NCBI RefSeq assembly: GCF_000213805.1
Contig: NC_015556.1
Span: forward strand, 1,550,001 to 1,614,000
Direction: 5' to 3'
Origin: Pseudomonas fulva 12-X
GTDB lineage: Bacteria > Pseudomonadota > Gammaproteobacteria > Pseudomonadales > Pseudomonadaceae
DNA: 64,000 bases
The position numbers and the translations under genes were made by a program. Positions 24,901 through 33,684 of this stretch are shown piece after piece; position 1 is the first letter of the stretch; every line of letters starts with the position of its first letter. The notes under the pieces were generated by a model. That model searched no databases, was not told the origin of the DNA, and saw only the letters and a program-made list of their open reading frames with translations.

Positions 24901-25203
24901 GCCGAAGCCAACGCGGGCGGCGACAGCCAGGCGGTGGCGAACGCAGCGCGGGCGCTGGGCATGCTGCGGCAGATCGAGGCCGAGTCGGCGCAGCAGCGGC
25001 AGGCGCAAGAGCAGAAGCGCCGGCAAGAGGAACTGGCCAAGGCGAACCCCGCCCCGGCGCAGCAATCTGCCGCGCAGCAGCCCTCCAAGATTGTGCGGCT
25101 TGAACTGCCGGGGCGCGCTCCGGTGGACGTTTCAGTGAGTGGCGCAAGCGATGAAACCAACCTGCTCGCCATCCTCGAGGATGCCGGGCTGAGGACGCTG
25201 TAA
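21928..25203 (+). CDS. Tail tape measure protein
   Basis: A 1091-residue protein that sets tail length. The first 200 residues are mostly coiled coil (EELRNE..., many Glu, Leu, Lys and Gln). A hydrophobic segment near residues 196-235 (ILGYVAAYVSLNAVVGLVRS) and a second near residues 500-515 follow. The C-terminal 300 residues are again helical and charged. By the usual relation of about 0.15 nm per residue, the tail would be about 160 nm. It starts 16 bases after the moron terminator. Confidence 0.88.
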   Translation: MAGIKERLIQFILRGKDELSPEAKKSTDALEALRNEAASLNEQLDSTKGERGLVRDMLATQRALEQSQRVLTQTDESIKELRQALNENPGGAGLQQSLKDAEREAARLRRVVASLAGDLGEHEKAAKAAGLDTSKLAEEEKRLARELEAAKTALANNGQQLRELEREQARASRTAAEHASRVGAVREAMASGGRQILGYVAAYVSLNAVVGLVRSGLNLVSQGIRAVIADGSDKEQALAQLEAALRSTGNAAGFTAEQLLEMADGFEKSSMLTAEQVQSAQTRLLSYTDIVGDQFPKAMQIVIDQQQRLGISAEQSAEIVGRALQSPVEAMSALGRQGFKLEDGQKRLLKQLVATGKTAEAQAVIMDMMTEAYGGAAAAAKMNTAAGLWKTLTDQFGDFASRVSNSGAFEFVRNKLREVSDGLDAMANDGRLDRLAKGLSDAFIQGAQWVEKFARQMADVDFSRLADDSANWLSNLGKHLDETSQKVSAFVLPFRALFNGLTSGLSLAAAAITNKLSEVLGLIEVVAERLPESLGGPKLQAAVQQARGVLDGMTSGFVAQVEQDGKDLQAAWEAALGGVADSTKGTMDEVTETIKLDSASQADYVRQAVTSMQGALDQLSAAKTVAQLRQVGDEMYAAYKRGDISQQEYSATSVELNRRLGDLGGTTKSLAAAVGIAAESLKSLSDVQRAISDAKTDRDIAAIRTALQTLYGNAQITASEYNTELGKLTTRQKELAKAVQGGKKAQDDKNQSDRDAIVTSEQLRRESGKRMEAERRAGDAAMQQRRKESSDAKKDMSAMSGFYDGVMNAARGPLAALSAAALEAFDRLRGIKTADMNIDTSSLDATTASLQRVNKALGDVQSNMNSPFTGTFGRWQLDMQESSLKTQQAYLGQQAQLQRLLEGYQKGAISTRQFEARARGLRSALSLLDDADLSSLDSAIKSAQDSMEQMGHSTRSTLESLQDELDGLQGRTEDIERRRFAARRRELQAQMAEANAGGDSQAVANAARALGMLRQIEAESAQQRQAQEQKRRQEELAKANPAPAQQSAAQQPSKIVRLELPGRAPVDVSVSGASDETNLLAILEDAGLRTL

Positions 25204-25623
25204 ATGGCCAACCAGATCACCTTGGCTGGTATCGCTCTGGACGATCACCATGAGTGGACGGACGAATATAAGTGGAGCGCCGTGGAGCAGGAACAGGAGC
25301 GATCGCTGAGCGGCGCACTGATCGTGCAGGAGGGCGTCAAGAAGTACGGCAGGCCCATCACCCTGGCGGCGAACAATGCGGCCTGGACGCCGCTCGCTGT
25401 TGTTCGCCAGCTCGAGGAACTGCGCGACCAGCTCGGCCTGGTCATGCCGCTCGAGCTGGCCGACGGTCGAACCTTCCATGTGATCTTCAATCGCGTGGAC
25501 GGTGACCCGCTTGAGGCGCAGCAGCTCGTGCGTGAGGTCGAGCCCGGCCCCGATGCTGACTACTTGATCACGTTGCGGCTGATAACCGTGCCCCCGCCGC
25601 CCGAGCCGCCGGCCTCGCCTTAA
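25204..25623 (+). CDS. Tail tip-associated protein, unknown
   Basis: A 139-residue protein starting at the base after the tape measure stop. It begins MANQITLAGIALDDHHEWTD and contains a beta-rich core (RTFHVIFNRVDGDPLEA near residues 85-101), ending in a proline-rich tail. Small proteins in this location in siphophages belong to the distal tail or tip complex (gpM-like position). I do not recognise a specific family. A terminator follows at 25651. Confidence 0.55.
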   Translation: MANQITLAGIALDDHHEWTDEYKWSAVEQEQERSLSGALIVQEGVKKYGRPITLAANNAAWTPLAVVRQLEELRDQLGLVMPLELADGRTFHVIFNRVDGDPLEAQQLVREVEPGPDADYLITLRLITVPPPPEPPASP

Positions 25624-25650
25624 GACTGCTGCCGGCTCTCACATTCCCAC

Positions 25651-25671
25651 ACCCGCCCTGGCGGGTTTTTT
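25651..25671 (+). terminator. Rho-independent terminator inside tail operon
   Basis: The stem ACCCGCC/GGCGGGT (25651-25657 and 25660-25666) with a CT loop is followed by a T run to 25672. It is nearly the same sequence as the terminator at 21891-21912. Strong terminators within the late region imply antitermination or internal promoters. Confidence 0.75.
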
Positions 25672-25692
25672 TATGCCCGGAGATTGGCTGGC

Positions 25693-28600
25693 ATGACCAT
25701 CACTAGCAACGACGTGAAACTGCTGGAATCCCAGCGCCTGACTGATGCCGACGATGGTGGCGGCCGCGCGACCGGCAAGGCCATCGTCGATGGCCAGGTG
25801 AATAACCTGTTCCCGGACATCAGCCGGCTCGACCGGACCATCGGCCGCATCAACTTGCGCAAGGTCAGTGCTGGGGTGATGACCGAGAACGCCGACGCCT
25901 ACCTCGGCGCCCACGGCATCGTCACGCAAGGGCCTGCTGATCCGCGCGTCAACGTGCTGCTGTTCAACACTGGCAGCCAGACCGACGTGCGCACCGATGC
26001 CCAGGATCTGATCGAGAGCTACGTGGCTGCGGCGTCGACGGCGCAGTTCGACCTGCTCGGCACCCAGCTTGCTGGCCAGCGCGCGATCGCGTGCGTGCAG
26101 CGCGAGGAGCAGCGCATCCCGGAGAGCGGCGATGTATTCCAGCTCGCCACCGCCACGGCTGCCCAGTACGTGCGCGTGGTTGGTGTCGAGTCCCGCCTCG
26201 AGCAGTTCACCTACGACTACGGTAACGCCAACTTCGTAAACTTCACCCGGCGCCGGCTGGATCTGCAGCTCTCCGCGCCGCTGCTGACCGCCTTCCCGGG
26301 TGGCCAGGTGACGCCGGCTGGCACTACTGCCACATCGTTGGATGGCGCCGCTAAGGCCCGCGTGCTGAGTACCCAGGTAGCAGACGCGGCGCGCTATTAC
26401 GGCATCAGCCCGCTGGCCGATGCGGTGGCGCTTGGCGCGCTGACCGTGCGCGTCGAAAGCGTGTACGCGCAGCTGGTACCGAGCACGACGAAAGAGTCAG
26501 CGCTGGTCGACCTGCTGGGCGGCTACCAGCGGCAGCTCTACATTCCAGCCGGGCCAGCGCGCACGGTGAGCCTGAGCGTCGCCGCCGGCGCAGTGGCAGG
26601 TGAGTCGCGCACGTTTCTGGGTACCGGCTGCGCGCCGGGCAGCCTGACGCTGACAGCCGGCGACGGTGTGTTCACCGATGACAGCAAGGGCGCGCTGCGC
26701 TACGTGAGCGGCAGCAACTGGATCACCTCCGGCCGGGTCGATTACCAGACCGGCGAGGTGACCCTGGTGCGCACCGGCAGCAGTTGGGCAGGAAGTGCCA
26801 GCGCGAACTATCGCCCGGGTGCCGCGGCCACCGGCGACACCATCACCGGCGAATATCGCGTCACGCTGGGCAATCGCGGTTACGTCTACACCCTGAACCT
26901 GGCCGGGGCCATCCCGCGGGCCGGCACGTTGTCCGTCTCTTACCTGGCCCTGGGCAAGTGGTACGAGCTGCGCGACTACGGTGACGGGCTGCTGACCGGA
27001 GAGGGCGCCGGTACCATCAGCATGGCCAGCGGCTCGGTAAGCCTGACGTTGAACGCGCTGCCGGATGTTGGCAGCTCGCTGGTGTACAGCTACGTCAGTT
27101 CTGCTGACGACGCCATCACCATGCACGCCGGCGCGGCAGTGATGCCTGAAATCGAGGTGCGCTACACGCTGCCCGGCGGCGGCATCCAGCCGGGCAGCCT
27201 GACGGTCTCGTTTACCGCCGGCACCACGCTGACCCTGACCGATGATGGCCTCGGCAAGCTGAGCGGCAACGGCGGTACCGGCACCATCGTGTATGCGACC
27301 GGTGACCTGGTGATGAAGCTGAGCGCGCCGCCGGCCTCCGGCATCGCCTACACCTTCCGGCGCGGCTCGGTCGATGACGCGCCGCTGAGCGTGACCAGCG
27401 ACGGCAGTGGGGTGGCGACTTTCACGATTCCCGGCGCGCCGCTCAAACCGGGCAGCGTGCGGATCGACTGGCTGACCACGCGCCGCCAGTCGGCACCCGC
27501 GATCAACTGGAAGGTGATCGAGAGCGGTAACGCGCTGCCGGTCTACGACGGCACCACCGAGGTCAGCAACACCGCCAGCGACAACGGCGCCGGCGGCTGG
27601 CAGGGCGGTCGAGTCGGCTCGATCAACTACCAGACCGGCCAATGCACCCTGCAGGTCGCTCGCCTGTACGACTACATCGAGTACACATACAGCAACCGCG
27701 CAAGAAACAACACCACCGGGCCGTACACCGAGCCGGTGCTGGTGACCACGCCCGTGCAGCAGCGCGAGGCTTTCGCCGGTACGCTCTCGGCCAAGTCCCA
27801 GGCTGCCGGGGCGAGTTCGGACGAAACCACGCATACGCAGGCGCAGCCGCCGATCACGGTGGAGCTGCTACCAGGCGTTGGCGCGGCCATCGTGCCGGGT
27901 TCGCTGTTGTTCAGCTGGAACGGTTCGCTGTACACCGATCGCAGCGGGATCCTGTACCGGGACATCTCTAGCGCCACGAACGGTGGCGTGGCGGTCGGTG
28001 CGGTCGACTACGTGGGCCGCACAGCGACCATCAACAGTTATGCCGGAAACGCGCTGGGCGCCGTGACGCTGCTGGCCTGCCTGACCGCGTCGACGGGCTT
28101 CGGCGTGACGGCGGCGACGTTCCGCACGCCGGGCGCCCCGCTGCGCGCTGGCAGCATGCAGGTGACCGCAGTGCGCGCGGACACCGCCCAGGTGGTCACC
28201 GCAGTGGCCGACCTGAACGGTGTGTTCGCCACCGGCATCATTCGCGGCACCGTCGACGCCAGTACCGGCATCGCCCGGCTGACGTTCACCACCAACCCCG
28301 ACGATGAGTCGGGCGAGAGTGATGTGCCGGTGATCCCGCTGCTGACGCGCTACAACGCGGTGGTGCAAACGCGCCTGCCGCTTGATGCCGGGCTGCTCGG
28401 CCTGGACCCGGTGCGCCTGCCTGCTGATGGGCGTGTGCCGATCTACCGGGAGGGCGACGTGCTGGTGGTTCACCACACGGCCGAGACGGTGATCGCGTCG
28501 CCCCAGGGCGGCGCAACGGTCACGCTCGCCAGGCAGCAGCAGGCGAACATTGAGGTGGTGGACAGCGACGGCCATGTGCTGCGCGCCTCGTCGTTCGAAG

Positions 28601-29271
28601 GCGACCGCGAACAAGGCACCGTGACCTGGGCCAACCCGCTGGTGCTGCAAACCGAGAACGGCACGCCGCTGAGTACGCCGCTGATCATTCGCGATCGCGT
28701 CGAGCATATGGCGCTGTGCGTCGAGGTGCAGATCACGGGGCAGGTGGGGCTGAGCTCGCCGATCCCGTGGGATCTACCGGCCGGTGAGGCGATGGTGTCG
28801 AGCGCGGTGACCTGGGGTGACCTGCAGTCGCGGGTGCACACCTGGTTCACCCAGCAGACTTGGAGCCAGGGCGCGCCCAACTGGACAGATCGGCCGGACG
28901 GCAACACCACCACGGCAAACTACAACCAGCTGAGCTACCCGCCCTTGATCACCAATGCCGGCGCCATCGCCGGCAAGTGGGCACTGGTGTTTACCAGCAA
29001 TACGTCCTTCAACGTGGTGGAACAGCAGCTGGGTGTGATCGCCACCGGAAGCACAGGCAGCGACCTGTCGCCCATCAACGCCCTGACGGGCCAGCCGTAT
29101 TTCACGATCCGCCGCGAAGGCTGGGGCACTGGCTGGGCGGCGGGCAATGCTGTGCGCTTCAACACCGACTCGGCCCTCGGGCCGATGTGGGTGATCCGTA
29201 CGGTCATCAGCGGGCAGGGCACCGTCAACGATGACCAGTTCAAACTTCAAATTCGTGGGGATGCTGACTGA
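25693..29271 (+). CDS. Large tail protein with repeated beta-rich domains
   Basis: A 1192-residue protein starting at the ATG at 25693 (the earlier TTG at 25684 is ignored). The first 250 residues include a mixed domain (NNLFPDISRLDRTIGRINLR near residue 33). From about residue 290 to 910 several divergent units recur with the pattern P-G-S-L...TDDGxG...G-x-VDYxTG, for example near 317, 405, 505, 585, 740 and 825. The C-terminal part is a different beta-rich domain. It is probably a tip or baseplate-like structural protein. It overlaps the next gene as TGATG. Confidence 0.65.
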   Translation: MTITSNDVKLLESQRLTDADDGGGRATGKAIVDGQVNNLFPDISRLDRTIGRINLRKVSAGVMTENADAYLGAHGIVTQGPADPRVNVLLFNTGSQTDVRTDAQDLIESYVAAASTAQFDLLGTQLAGQRAIACVQREEQRIPESGDVFQLATATAAQYVRVVGVESRLEQFTYDYGNANFVNFTRRRLDLQLSAPLLTAFPGGQVTPAGTTATSLDGAAKARVLSTQVADAARYYGISPLADAVALGALTVRVESVYAQLVPSTTKESALVDLLGGYQRQLYIPAGPARTVSLSVAAGAVAGESRTFLGTGCAPGSLTLTAGDGVFTDDSKGALRYVSGSNWITSGRVDYQTGEVTLVRTGSSWAGSASANYRPGAAATGDTITGEYRVTLGNRGYVYTLNLAGAIPRAGTLSVSYLALGKWYELRDYGDGLLTGEGAGTISMASGSVSLTLNALPDVGSSLVYSYVSSADDAITMHAGAAVMPEIEVRYTLPGGGIQPGSLTVSFTAGTTLTLTDDGLGKLSGNGGTGTIVYATGDLVMKLSAPPASGIAYTFRRGSVDDAPLSVTSDGSGVATFTIPGAPLKPGSVRIDWLTTRRQSAPAINWKVIESGNALPVYDGTTEVSNTASDNGAGGWQGGRVGSINYQTGQCTLQVARLYDYIEYTYSNRARNNTTGPYTEPVLVTTPVQQREAFAGTLSAKSQAAGASSDETTHTQAQPPITVELLPGVGAAIVPGSLLFSWNGSLYTDRSGILYRDISSATNGGVAVGAVDYVGRTATINSYAGNALGAVTLLACLTASTGFGVTAATFRTPGAPLRAGSMQVTAVRADTAQVVTAVADLNGVFATGIIRGTVDASTGIARLTFTTNPDDESGESDVPVIPLLTRYNAVVQTRLPLDAGLLGLDPVRLPADGRVPIYREGDVLVVHHTAETVIASPQGGATVTLARQQQANIEVVDSDGHVLRASSFEGDREQGTVTWANPLVLQTENGTPLSTPLIIRDRVEHMALCVEVQITGQVGLSSPIPWDLPAGEAMVSSAVTWGDLQSRVHTWFTQQTWSQGAPNWTDRPDGNTTTANYNQLSYPPLITNAGAIAGKWALVFTSNTSFNVVEQQLGVIATGSTGSDLSPINALTGQPYFTIRREGWGTGWAAGNAVRFNTDSALGPMWVIRTVISGQGTVNDDQFKLQIRGDAD

Positions 29272-30338
29272 TGGCTGATGCAGTGCTTTATTCGCACCTT
29301 GATCCGGGGGCTCCCCCGTTGAAGCTGGGGATGGTGGATTCCAGCGTGAATGGGGTCGTGAGTTGGTACAACCTGCTGTACCCCTGCCTGGTTACTGGGT
29401 ATGGCAGCGGCGCCAATGCAAAGCCGGGGCAGGGCTGGGCGCTCATTCATGCCAACTTGCCCAACCACTTCACGTTGAAGTCACCCGATGGTGTGTTTTA
29501 CAGCTTTGGTAAGGGATCGAATACCTATCCCTACGCCCCTAAGACCCAGCTCTTTCTTTCCGAGCTGGTAACTGATGCGACTGTATTCCCGCCCGTTGGG
29601 ACGAATGTACGTTCGTACCACCACTCCGTGGATTACTCGTCCAACTCGGCGAGGCATTGGGTGGTTGCCGGTCGTTATTTCAGCGAGGCCATGCATAGCT
29701 GGTTCGTTATCGCCCGGGGTTCCCAAGTACACATCATTACCAATGCGGGTACTAACTCCAGCGATGGTATGGGGGGGTACGGAGAGCCGCCTACAACCAC
29801 CTCTGGTTACTACGGGACGAACTACTTTTTCGGCAACTTCTTGTTCTCTGACCCAGAGATTCCCAAGTCTGGCCCAGGAAATCATATGGCCCTGGGTGGA
29901 TCATTCGAAGGTGAGGCCACCCAGTTCAGTTCGGAGGGGAACAGCGGGTACGTGCTTTCCTACGGAACTCGGCTACGAAACCCCTTCACCGGTGCGGTAG
30001 AGACCTCTGGAATGCCTACTATCCAGGCCTATTGTTCTCTTCCTACAGGGTATGGAGGCGCAAAGCTGGGGGTGCCAGCTTACGCTCCTGACATGCAGCT
30101 TTGCCCACACCATGTTTATGACAGCGTTCTTGGGTATATCGCTAGGCTTCCTGGCCTTTTGCGAGACGAGTACTACAGCCACCGTTCGGCTAATGAAGTA
30201 AGCCGAGCCCTTGGTAAAGGGGGGACACTGGCTGAGTGCCTAATCCCCTTCGACTACGCCGGGGAGGGGGTGTACATGATCCCTACCCAGTACGGAACGT
30301 CTTTCATCTGCCTGAAAGAGAAATACTGGAATGCTTAA
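29271..30338 (+). CDS. Tail tip protein, likely host-range module
   Basis: A 355-residue protein with many Tyr, Gly, Ser and Asn (NYFFGNFLFSDPEIPKS, residues about 184-200), which is typical of adhesion or tail-tip beta structures. The coding sequence is clearly less GC-rich than both neighbours, and codon use differs, so it was probably exchanged by recombination. I do not recognise a family. It overlaps the genes on both sides (TGATG upstream, eight bases downstream). Its position suggests receptor contact, which is inference. Confidence 0.5.
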   Translation: MADAVLYSHLDPGAPPLKLGMVDSSVNGVVSWYNLLYPCLVTGYGSGANAKPGQGWALIHANLPNHFTLKSPDGVFYSFGKGSNTYPYAPKTQLFLSELVTDATVFPPVGTNVRSYHHSVDYSSNSARHWVVAGRYFSEAMHSWFVIARGSQVHIITNAGTNSSDGMGGYGEPPTTTSGYYGTNYFFGNFLFSDPEIPKSGPGNHMALGGSFEGEATQFSSEGNSGYVLSYGTRLRNPFTGAVETSGMPTIQAYCSLPTGYGGAKLGVPAYAPDMQLCPHHVYDSVLGYIARLPGLLRDEYYSHRSANEVSRALGKGGTLAECLIPFDYAGEGVYMIPTQYGTSFICLKEKYWNA

Positions 30339-31176
30339 TTTCCGGGTGTTGGCCAGGAAGGTTATGTGGAAGCGGCCTTTTGCTGCTCCCCTTGACCCTA
30401 GGTTTGGGCGTCACAGAGCGATGGGGAGCAAAGCCTTGCCTGCGCTCAGGCCGAAGCTGATCTTCGTGCCCATCTCGGTTGAGGTGCGCCGGGAAGGAGA
30501 ACCCTCGCCCCGTTGGTTGGCAACGCTTCAACGCTCGGATACCAACCAGGCGCTGGCCCACTTCTACGACGGCGGGCCGAACCCTCAGTACCTGAGCCGG
30601 ACGGTGATCTACCGCGAGGTGCTGGCCCAAGCCTATGAGTACACCGAGCCGCGCCTCGGCATGTCTCGCTGGCCAACTCTGAGTGAGACGGCGAATCACC
30701 TGTTGTTCAACCTGACCGAAAGCGACGGCGGCAACCAGGTGCCAACCGTTGATGCTCGGCTGAAGGCGGCCGCCACGGTCGACTCGGTCTGGTCGTCTCG
30801 CGAGACGGTGATCGTCGAGCGCATGGACGATGGGCAGTGGCGGGTGGCCGGTTACGGCCGTACACCCGATGACGGCCTGGGCGACATTGACTTGAAGGTG
30901 ACCACGTCCGGCACGGTTTACGCCATCGCCCTAGATAACTTCGGCGTCACGTTCGTGCCGGGCCTGGCCGTAGCGGTTGGCGATCGCGTGCGGCCGGCGG
31001 CCTTTGGCGGCTGGGTTTACGAAGTGACCGAGCCCGGCGAGCTGCCGGCGGCTGAGCCGGAATGGTGGCCAGCGATCGGCGAGAACCCATCACGCCCGCT
31101 TGGCACTGCCCGAGCGATCGCCGTGCGTTACTACCGGCCGTTGGCCCATGGCCCGGTGCCTGTCGAGAGAATCTGA
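30331..31176 (+). CDS. Tail protein, unknown (281 aa)
   Basis: A 281-residue protein beginning MLNFRVLARKVMWKRPFAAP. The interior has alternating strands and polar loops (GTVYAIALDNFGVTFVPGLA near residues 191-210), and the sequence ends with an aromatic, positively charged segment (AIAVRYYRPLAHGPVPVERI). No family is recognised. The first 40 residues share the lower-GC character of the gene upstream, and the later part is normal, so the exchange boundary may lie inside this gene near position 30450. Confidence 0.5.
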   Translation: MLNFRVLARKVMWKRPFAAPLDPRFGRHRAMGSKALPALRPKLIFVPISVEVRREGEPSPRWLATLQRSDTNQALAHFYDGGPNPQYLSRTVIYREVLAQAYEYTEPRLGMSRWPTLSETANHLLFNLTESDGGNQVPTVDARLKAAATVDSVWSSRETVIVERMDDGQWRVAGYGRTPDDGLGDIDLKVTTSGTVYAIALDNFGVTFVPGLAVAVGDRVRPAAFGGWVYEVTEPGELPAAEPEWWPAIGENPSRPLGTARAIAVRYYRPLAHGPVPVERI

Positions 31177-32948
31177 TGCTTGCAATCACTGTGGGTGGTG
31201 GCTGGGGCCGTGCGGCTGCAGCCGATCGCCAGGGCGTACCTATGCCTTGGGGAGCGACACGGGCCGCCGACCTCGGGGCCGGCGCGCGCTGGGAAATCGC
31301 CAACGCTCAGGACGGCGCCGATCAGCGCGCAGCCTGGGCGATGGTGCCAGCGGCAGACTTGTCGCGCGCTTCGGCCTGGCTCGAGGCAATGCGCCGGGAC
31401 GGCGCTGTGCAGCGCTCGCCCTGGGTGGATGTGCCGCGCAAGGATGCGCTGCTCGGCGTAGGCTGGGATCACACCATACGGCCGGTGGAGCTGAGGCTGC
31501 GGCTGATCTATAACCCGATGCCCGCGCGCAAGGAGCTGCTGCTGAGCGTGGGCGTGCGCCGGGTCAATGAGTTCGGCCCGCGGTATGACGCTGCCACCGC
31601 CCTGCAGGACAGCCTCTACGTTCCCGGCACTGGCCCGCTGGTGTTCTCGTTCGGCGGACGGCCGTACTTCCCGTCGACGGCGCCGCAGGTGTACTTCGAC
31701 TTCCGGTATGAGCCCGAAACGCCGCGCATCCAGCCGGCCGATACCGGCAGCATCGCGGTGCGGTGGTCCAGTGCGCGGCGCCTGAACCTCGGGTACCGCG
31801 TGCCATGGGGCAGGGCGCGGGTGCTGGATGGTGCACTCACCGGCATCGAATATGTGGACTACCCCGGGCCGGTCAAGCCGATACCGGTGCCGCCACCTGA
31901 TCCCACCATTCTGGATACCTACATGATCGCCAATACCGTCAACCTGGTGGTGCTGCCCTCGCGCACGCCGCTCGAGGCGAAGAATCTGCGCGTCAGCCTG
32001 GATGCCGACAGCTTCAGCTGGAAGTTTAGCGCGGACATCTTCACCCAGGCCGGCCTGAATCTCGTGCGACCTGGGGTTGATGGCCAGCGTGAGATCGAGC
32101 TGGATATCAATGGGTGGCGGTGGATCCTCATCGTCGAGCGCTACAGCCGGCAACTGAAGTTTCCGACCGAGGCCTACAGCATCACCGGCGCCACCCGAAC
32201 CCAACTGCTGGCCGAGCCCTACGCGCCGCAGCGCACCTCGCTGAACAGCGCGCCGATCACGGCCCGCCAGGTGGCCGACAATGAACTGCTGAATACCGGC
32301 TTCACAATCGAGTGGGACACCGAGAACGTCGGCCCGCGCGACTGGACGTTCCCGGCCGGTGCGCTGAGCTACCAGAGTCAAACGCCGATGCAGGTGATCG
32401 CCCGCATCGCTGAGACGGTGGGCGCCATTGTTCGCCCGGCTCGCGACAGCGACACACTCGAAGTTCGCCCGCGCTATGTCGTGCCGCCGTGGGAGTGGGG
32501 CGCGACGGATGCGCCGGTCGACCGCATCATCCCGCCGGCAATGCTCACCCAGCTCGACGGCGAATGGACGCCGCAGCCGGCTTGGAACGCCTGCTACGTG
32601 TCGGGTACCAGCCACGGCGTGTCGATGTTGGTCCGCCGGGCAGGAACTGCCGGTGACAACCCGGCGCCGGACGTCTTCGACGACTGGATCACCGGCGAGG
32701 AAGCCAACCGCGCCCGCGGCGTTCATGAGCTGGCCAAGGGTGGCGACATCGAGATCGTCGGCTTCCGCCTGCCGCTTTTCCACGCGAGCGACGATCACGG
32801 CGTCGGCCTGGTGCTGCCCGGCATGCTCTGTCGCGTGCCAGAGGCTGACGGCCCCTGGCACGGCGCATGTCTCTCGACCGACATCACTGCCGAAGGCACC
32901 GGCGCCGTGCGCGTCGCGCAGAACCTGAAGCTGGAGAGGCACTACTGA
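31176..32948 (+). CDS. Tail tip/hub protein
   Basis: A 590-residue protein starting at the ATG at 31176 (TGATG overlap). The first 250 residues have alternating strands with repeated AWA/WVD-type Trp segments. The second half includes MQVIARIAETVGAIVRPARD (residues about 405-424), typical of hub domains that fold like gp27/gpJ segments (an N-terminal search-and-hub pattern). The likely function is a baseplate-like hub at the tip, assigned by position and pattern only. It overlaps the next gene by one base. Confidence 0.5.
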   Translation: MLAITVGGGWGRAAAADRQGVPMPWGATRAADLGAGARWEIANAQDGADQRAAWAMVPAADLSRASAWLEAMRRDGAVQRSPWVDVPRKDALLGVGWDHTIRPVELRLRLIYNPMPARKELLLSVGVRRVNEFGPRYDAATALQDSLYVPGTGPLVFSFGGRPYFPSTAPQVYFDFRYEPETPRIQPADTGSIAVRWSSARRLNLGYRVPWGRARVLDGALTGIEYVDYPGPVKPIPVPPPDPTILDTYMIANTVNLVVLPSRTPLEAKNLRVSLDADSFSWKFSADIFTQAGLNLVRPGVDGQREIELDINGWRWILIVERYSRQLKFPTEAYSITGATRTQLLAEPYAPQRTSLNSAPITARQVADNELLNTGFTIEWDTENVGPRDWTFPAGALSYQSQTPMQVIARIAETVGAIVRPARDSDTLEVRPRYVVPPWEWGATDAPVDRIIPPAMLTQLDGEWTPQPAWNACYVSGTSHGVSMLVRRAGTAGDNPAPDVFDDWITGEEANRARGVHELAKGGDIEIVGFRLPLFHASDDHGVGLVLPGMLCRVPEADGPWHGACLSTDITAEGTGAVRVAQNLKLERHY

Positions 32949-33184
32949 TGGCCACCGTGAACCCCTGGAAGCGCTTCATCGGGCTGCTGCCCGGCGGCGT
33001 GCGCACGGTTGCCATCGTGCGCAGCATCAACAACAACGCCGGCCTTAGCACCGTGGAGTTACGCACCGGCACGCGCGTCACCGTGCGTGGCGTCGACGTG
33101 CCGGTGAACAGCAAGGCCTATATCGCCGACGGCACGATCACCGGGCCTGCGCCGAACTTGCCGCACCTAGATGTCGATGTGTGA
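32948..33184 (+). CDS. Small tail protein, unknown
   Basis: A 78-residue protein starting at the ATG at 32948. It is beta-rich (GVRTVAIVRSINNNAGLSTV, ELRTGTRVTVRGVDVPVNSK, near residues 18-57), like a small OB- or tip-associated domain. It is the last gene of the tail operon. Its 3' end overlaps, in opposite orientation, the gene at 33138-33374 by 47 bases. Confidence 0.55.
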   Translation: MATVNPWKRFIGLLPGGVRTVAIVRSINNNAGLSTVELRTGTRVTVRGVDVPVNSKAYIADGTITGPAPNLPHLDVDV

Positions 33185-33374
33185 GGGGGAGGTTGTCCAG
33201 CAGCTCAGCTTCGGCCAGTAGCCGGTCGCGTAACTTATCGAGTACCCGGTACACCTTCAGGCGGTCGGCTGCCGAAAAATCATCGCCGGCAAAGTCGACT
33301 TCGGTCGGTGGTGAGCTGGTGATTAACTCAGCAACGTATCGGTTCGCGAAGGCCTGAAATTTTGGGTTGCTCAT
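33138..33374 (-). CDS. Small leftward protein downstream of RsmN-like gene
   Basis: A 78-residue helical protein, MSNPKFQAFANRYVAELITS at the start and a Leu/Asp/Arg-rich helix DRLKVYRVLDKLRDRLLAEA in the middle. It lies on the strand opposite to the late genes, downstream of the CsrA-like gene, and may be co-transcribed with it. No family is recognised. The 47-base tail-to-tail overlap with the tail gene is unusual but does not disturb either frame. Confidence 0.5.
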   Translation of the reverse strand: MSNPKFQAFANRYVAELITSSPPTEVDFAGDDFSAADRLKVYRVLDKLRDRLLAEAELLDNLPLTHRHLGAASSAQAR

Positions 33375-33442
33375 GGGCTTTGTCTCCGTTGCTCATCCGT
33401 GGCCAGCCCGTCTATATCGGCGGGCTCCTTTAGCGCGGCGTG

Positions 33443-33643
33443 TTACTGCTCCAGCAGTTCGGCGCGAACGATGCTCACTGATTGCGGCGCGGCGATGCTC
33501 AGCTGTGCCTGCCTGTTGTTGATGTCTAGGACGCTTACGGAGATGCCGGTTCGCATGATCTCCTGAAGCTCCTCCTCCGTTAGATCGCTAGGGAAGCGAA
33601 TACGGATTTCTTCGCCGCGACGGCGCGTGAGTGAGAGCGGCAT
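33443..33643 (-). CDS. RsmN/RsmF-like CsrA-family translational regulator
   Basis: A 66-residue protein starting at the ATG at 33643 after a strong AAGGAGG. The pattern LSLTRRRGEEIRI, VSVLDINNRQAQLSIAAP and SVSIVRAELLE matches CsrA/RsmA strands. A helical insert of about 15 residues (SDLTEEELQEIMRTG, residues 19-33) lies between strands 2 and 3, as in Pseudomonas RsmN/RsmF. The Arg of VRAEL that contacts RNA in the family is kept. Phage-borne CsrA proteins could rewire host mRNA translation. The gene is leftward, against the late operon, and so probably expressed from the prophage. Confidence 0.8.
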   Translation of the reverse strand: MPLSLTRRRGEEIRIRFPSDLTEEELQEIMRTGISVSVLDINNRQAQLSIAAPQSVSIVRAELLEQ

Positions 33644-33684
33644 AGCCCTGCCTCCTTGCAGTTGTAAAACCCAAACCATAGCCC

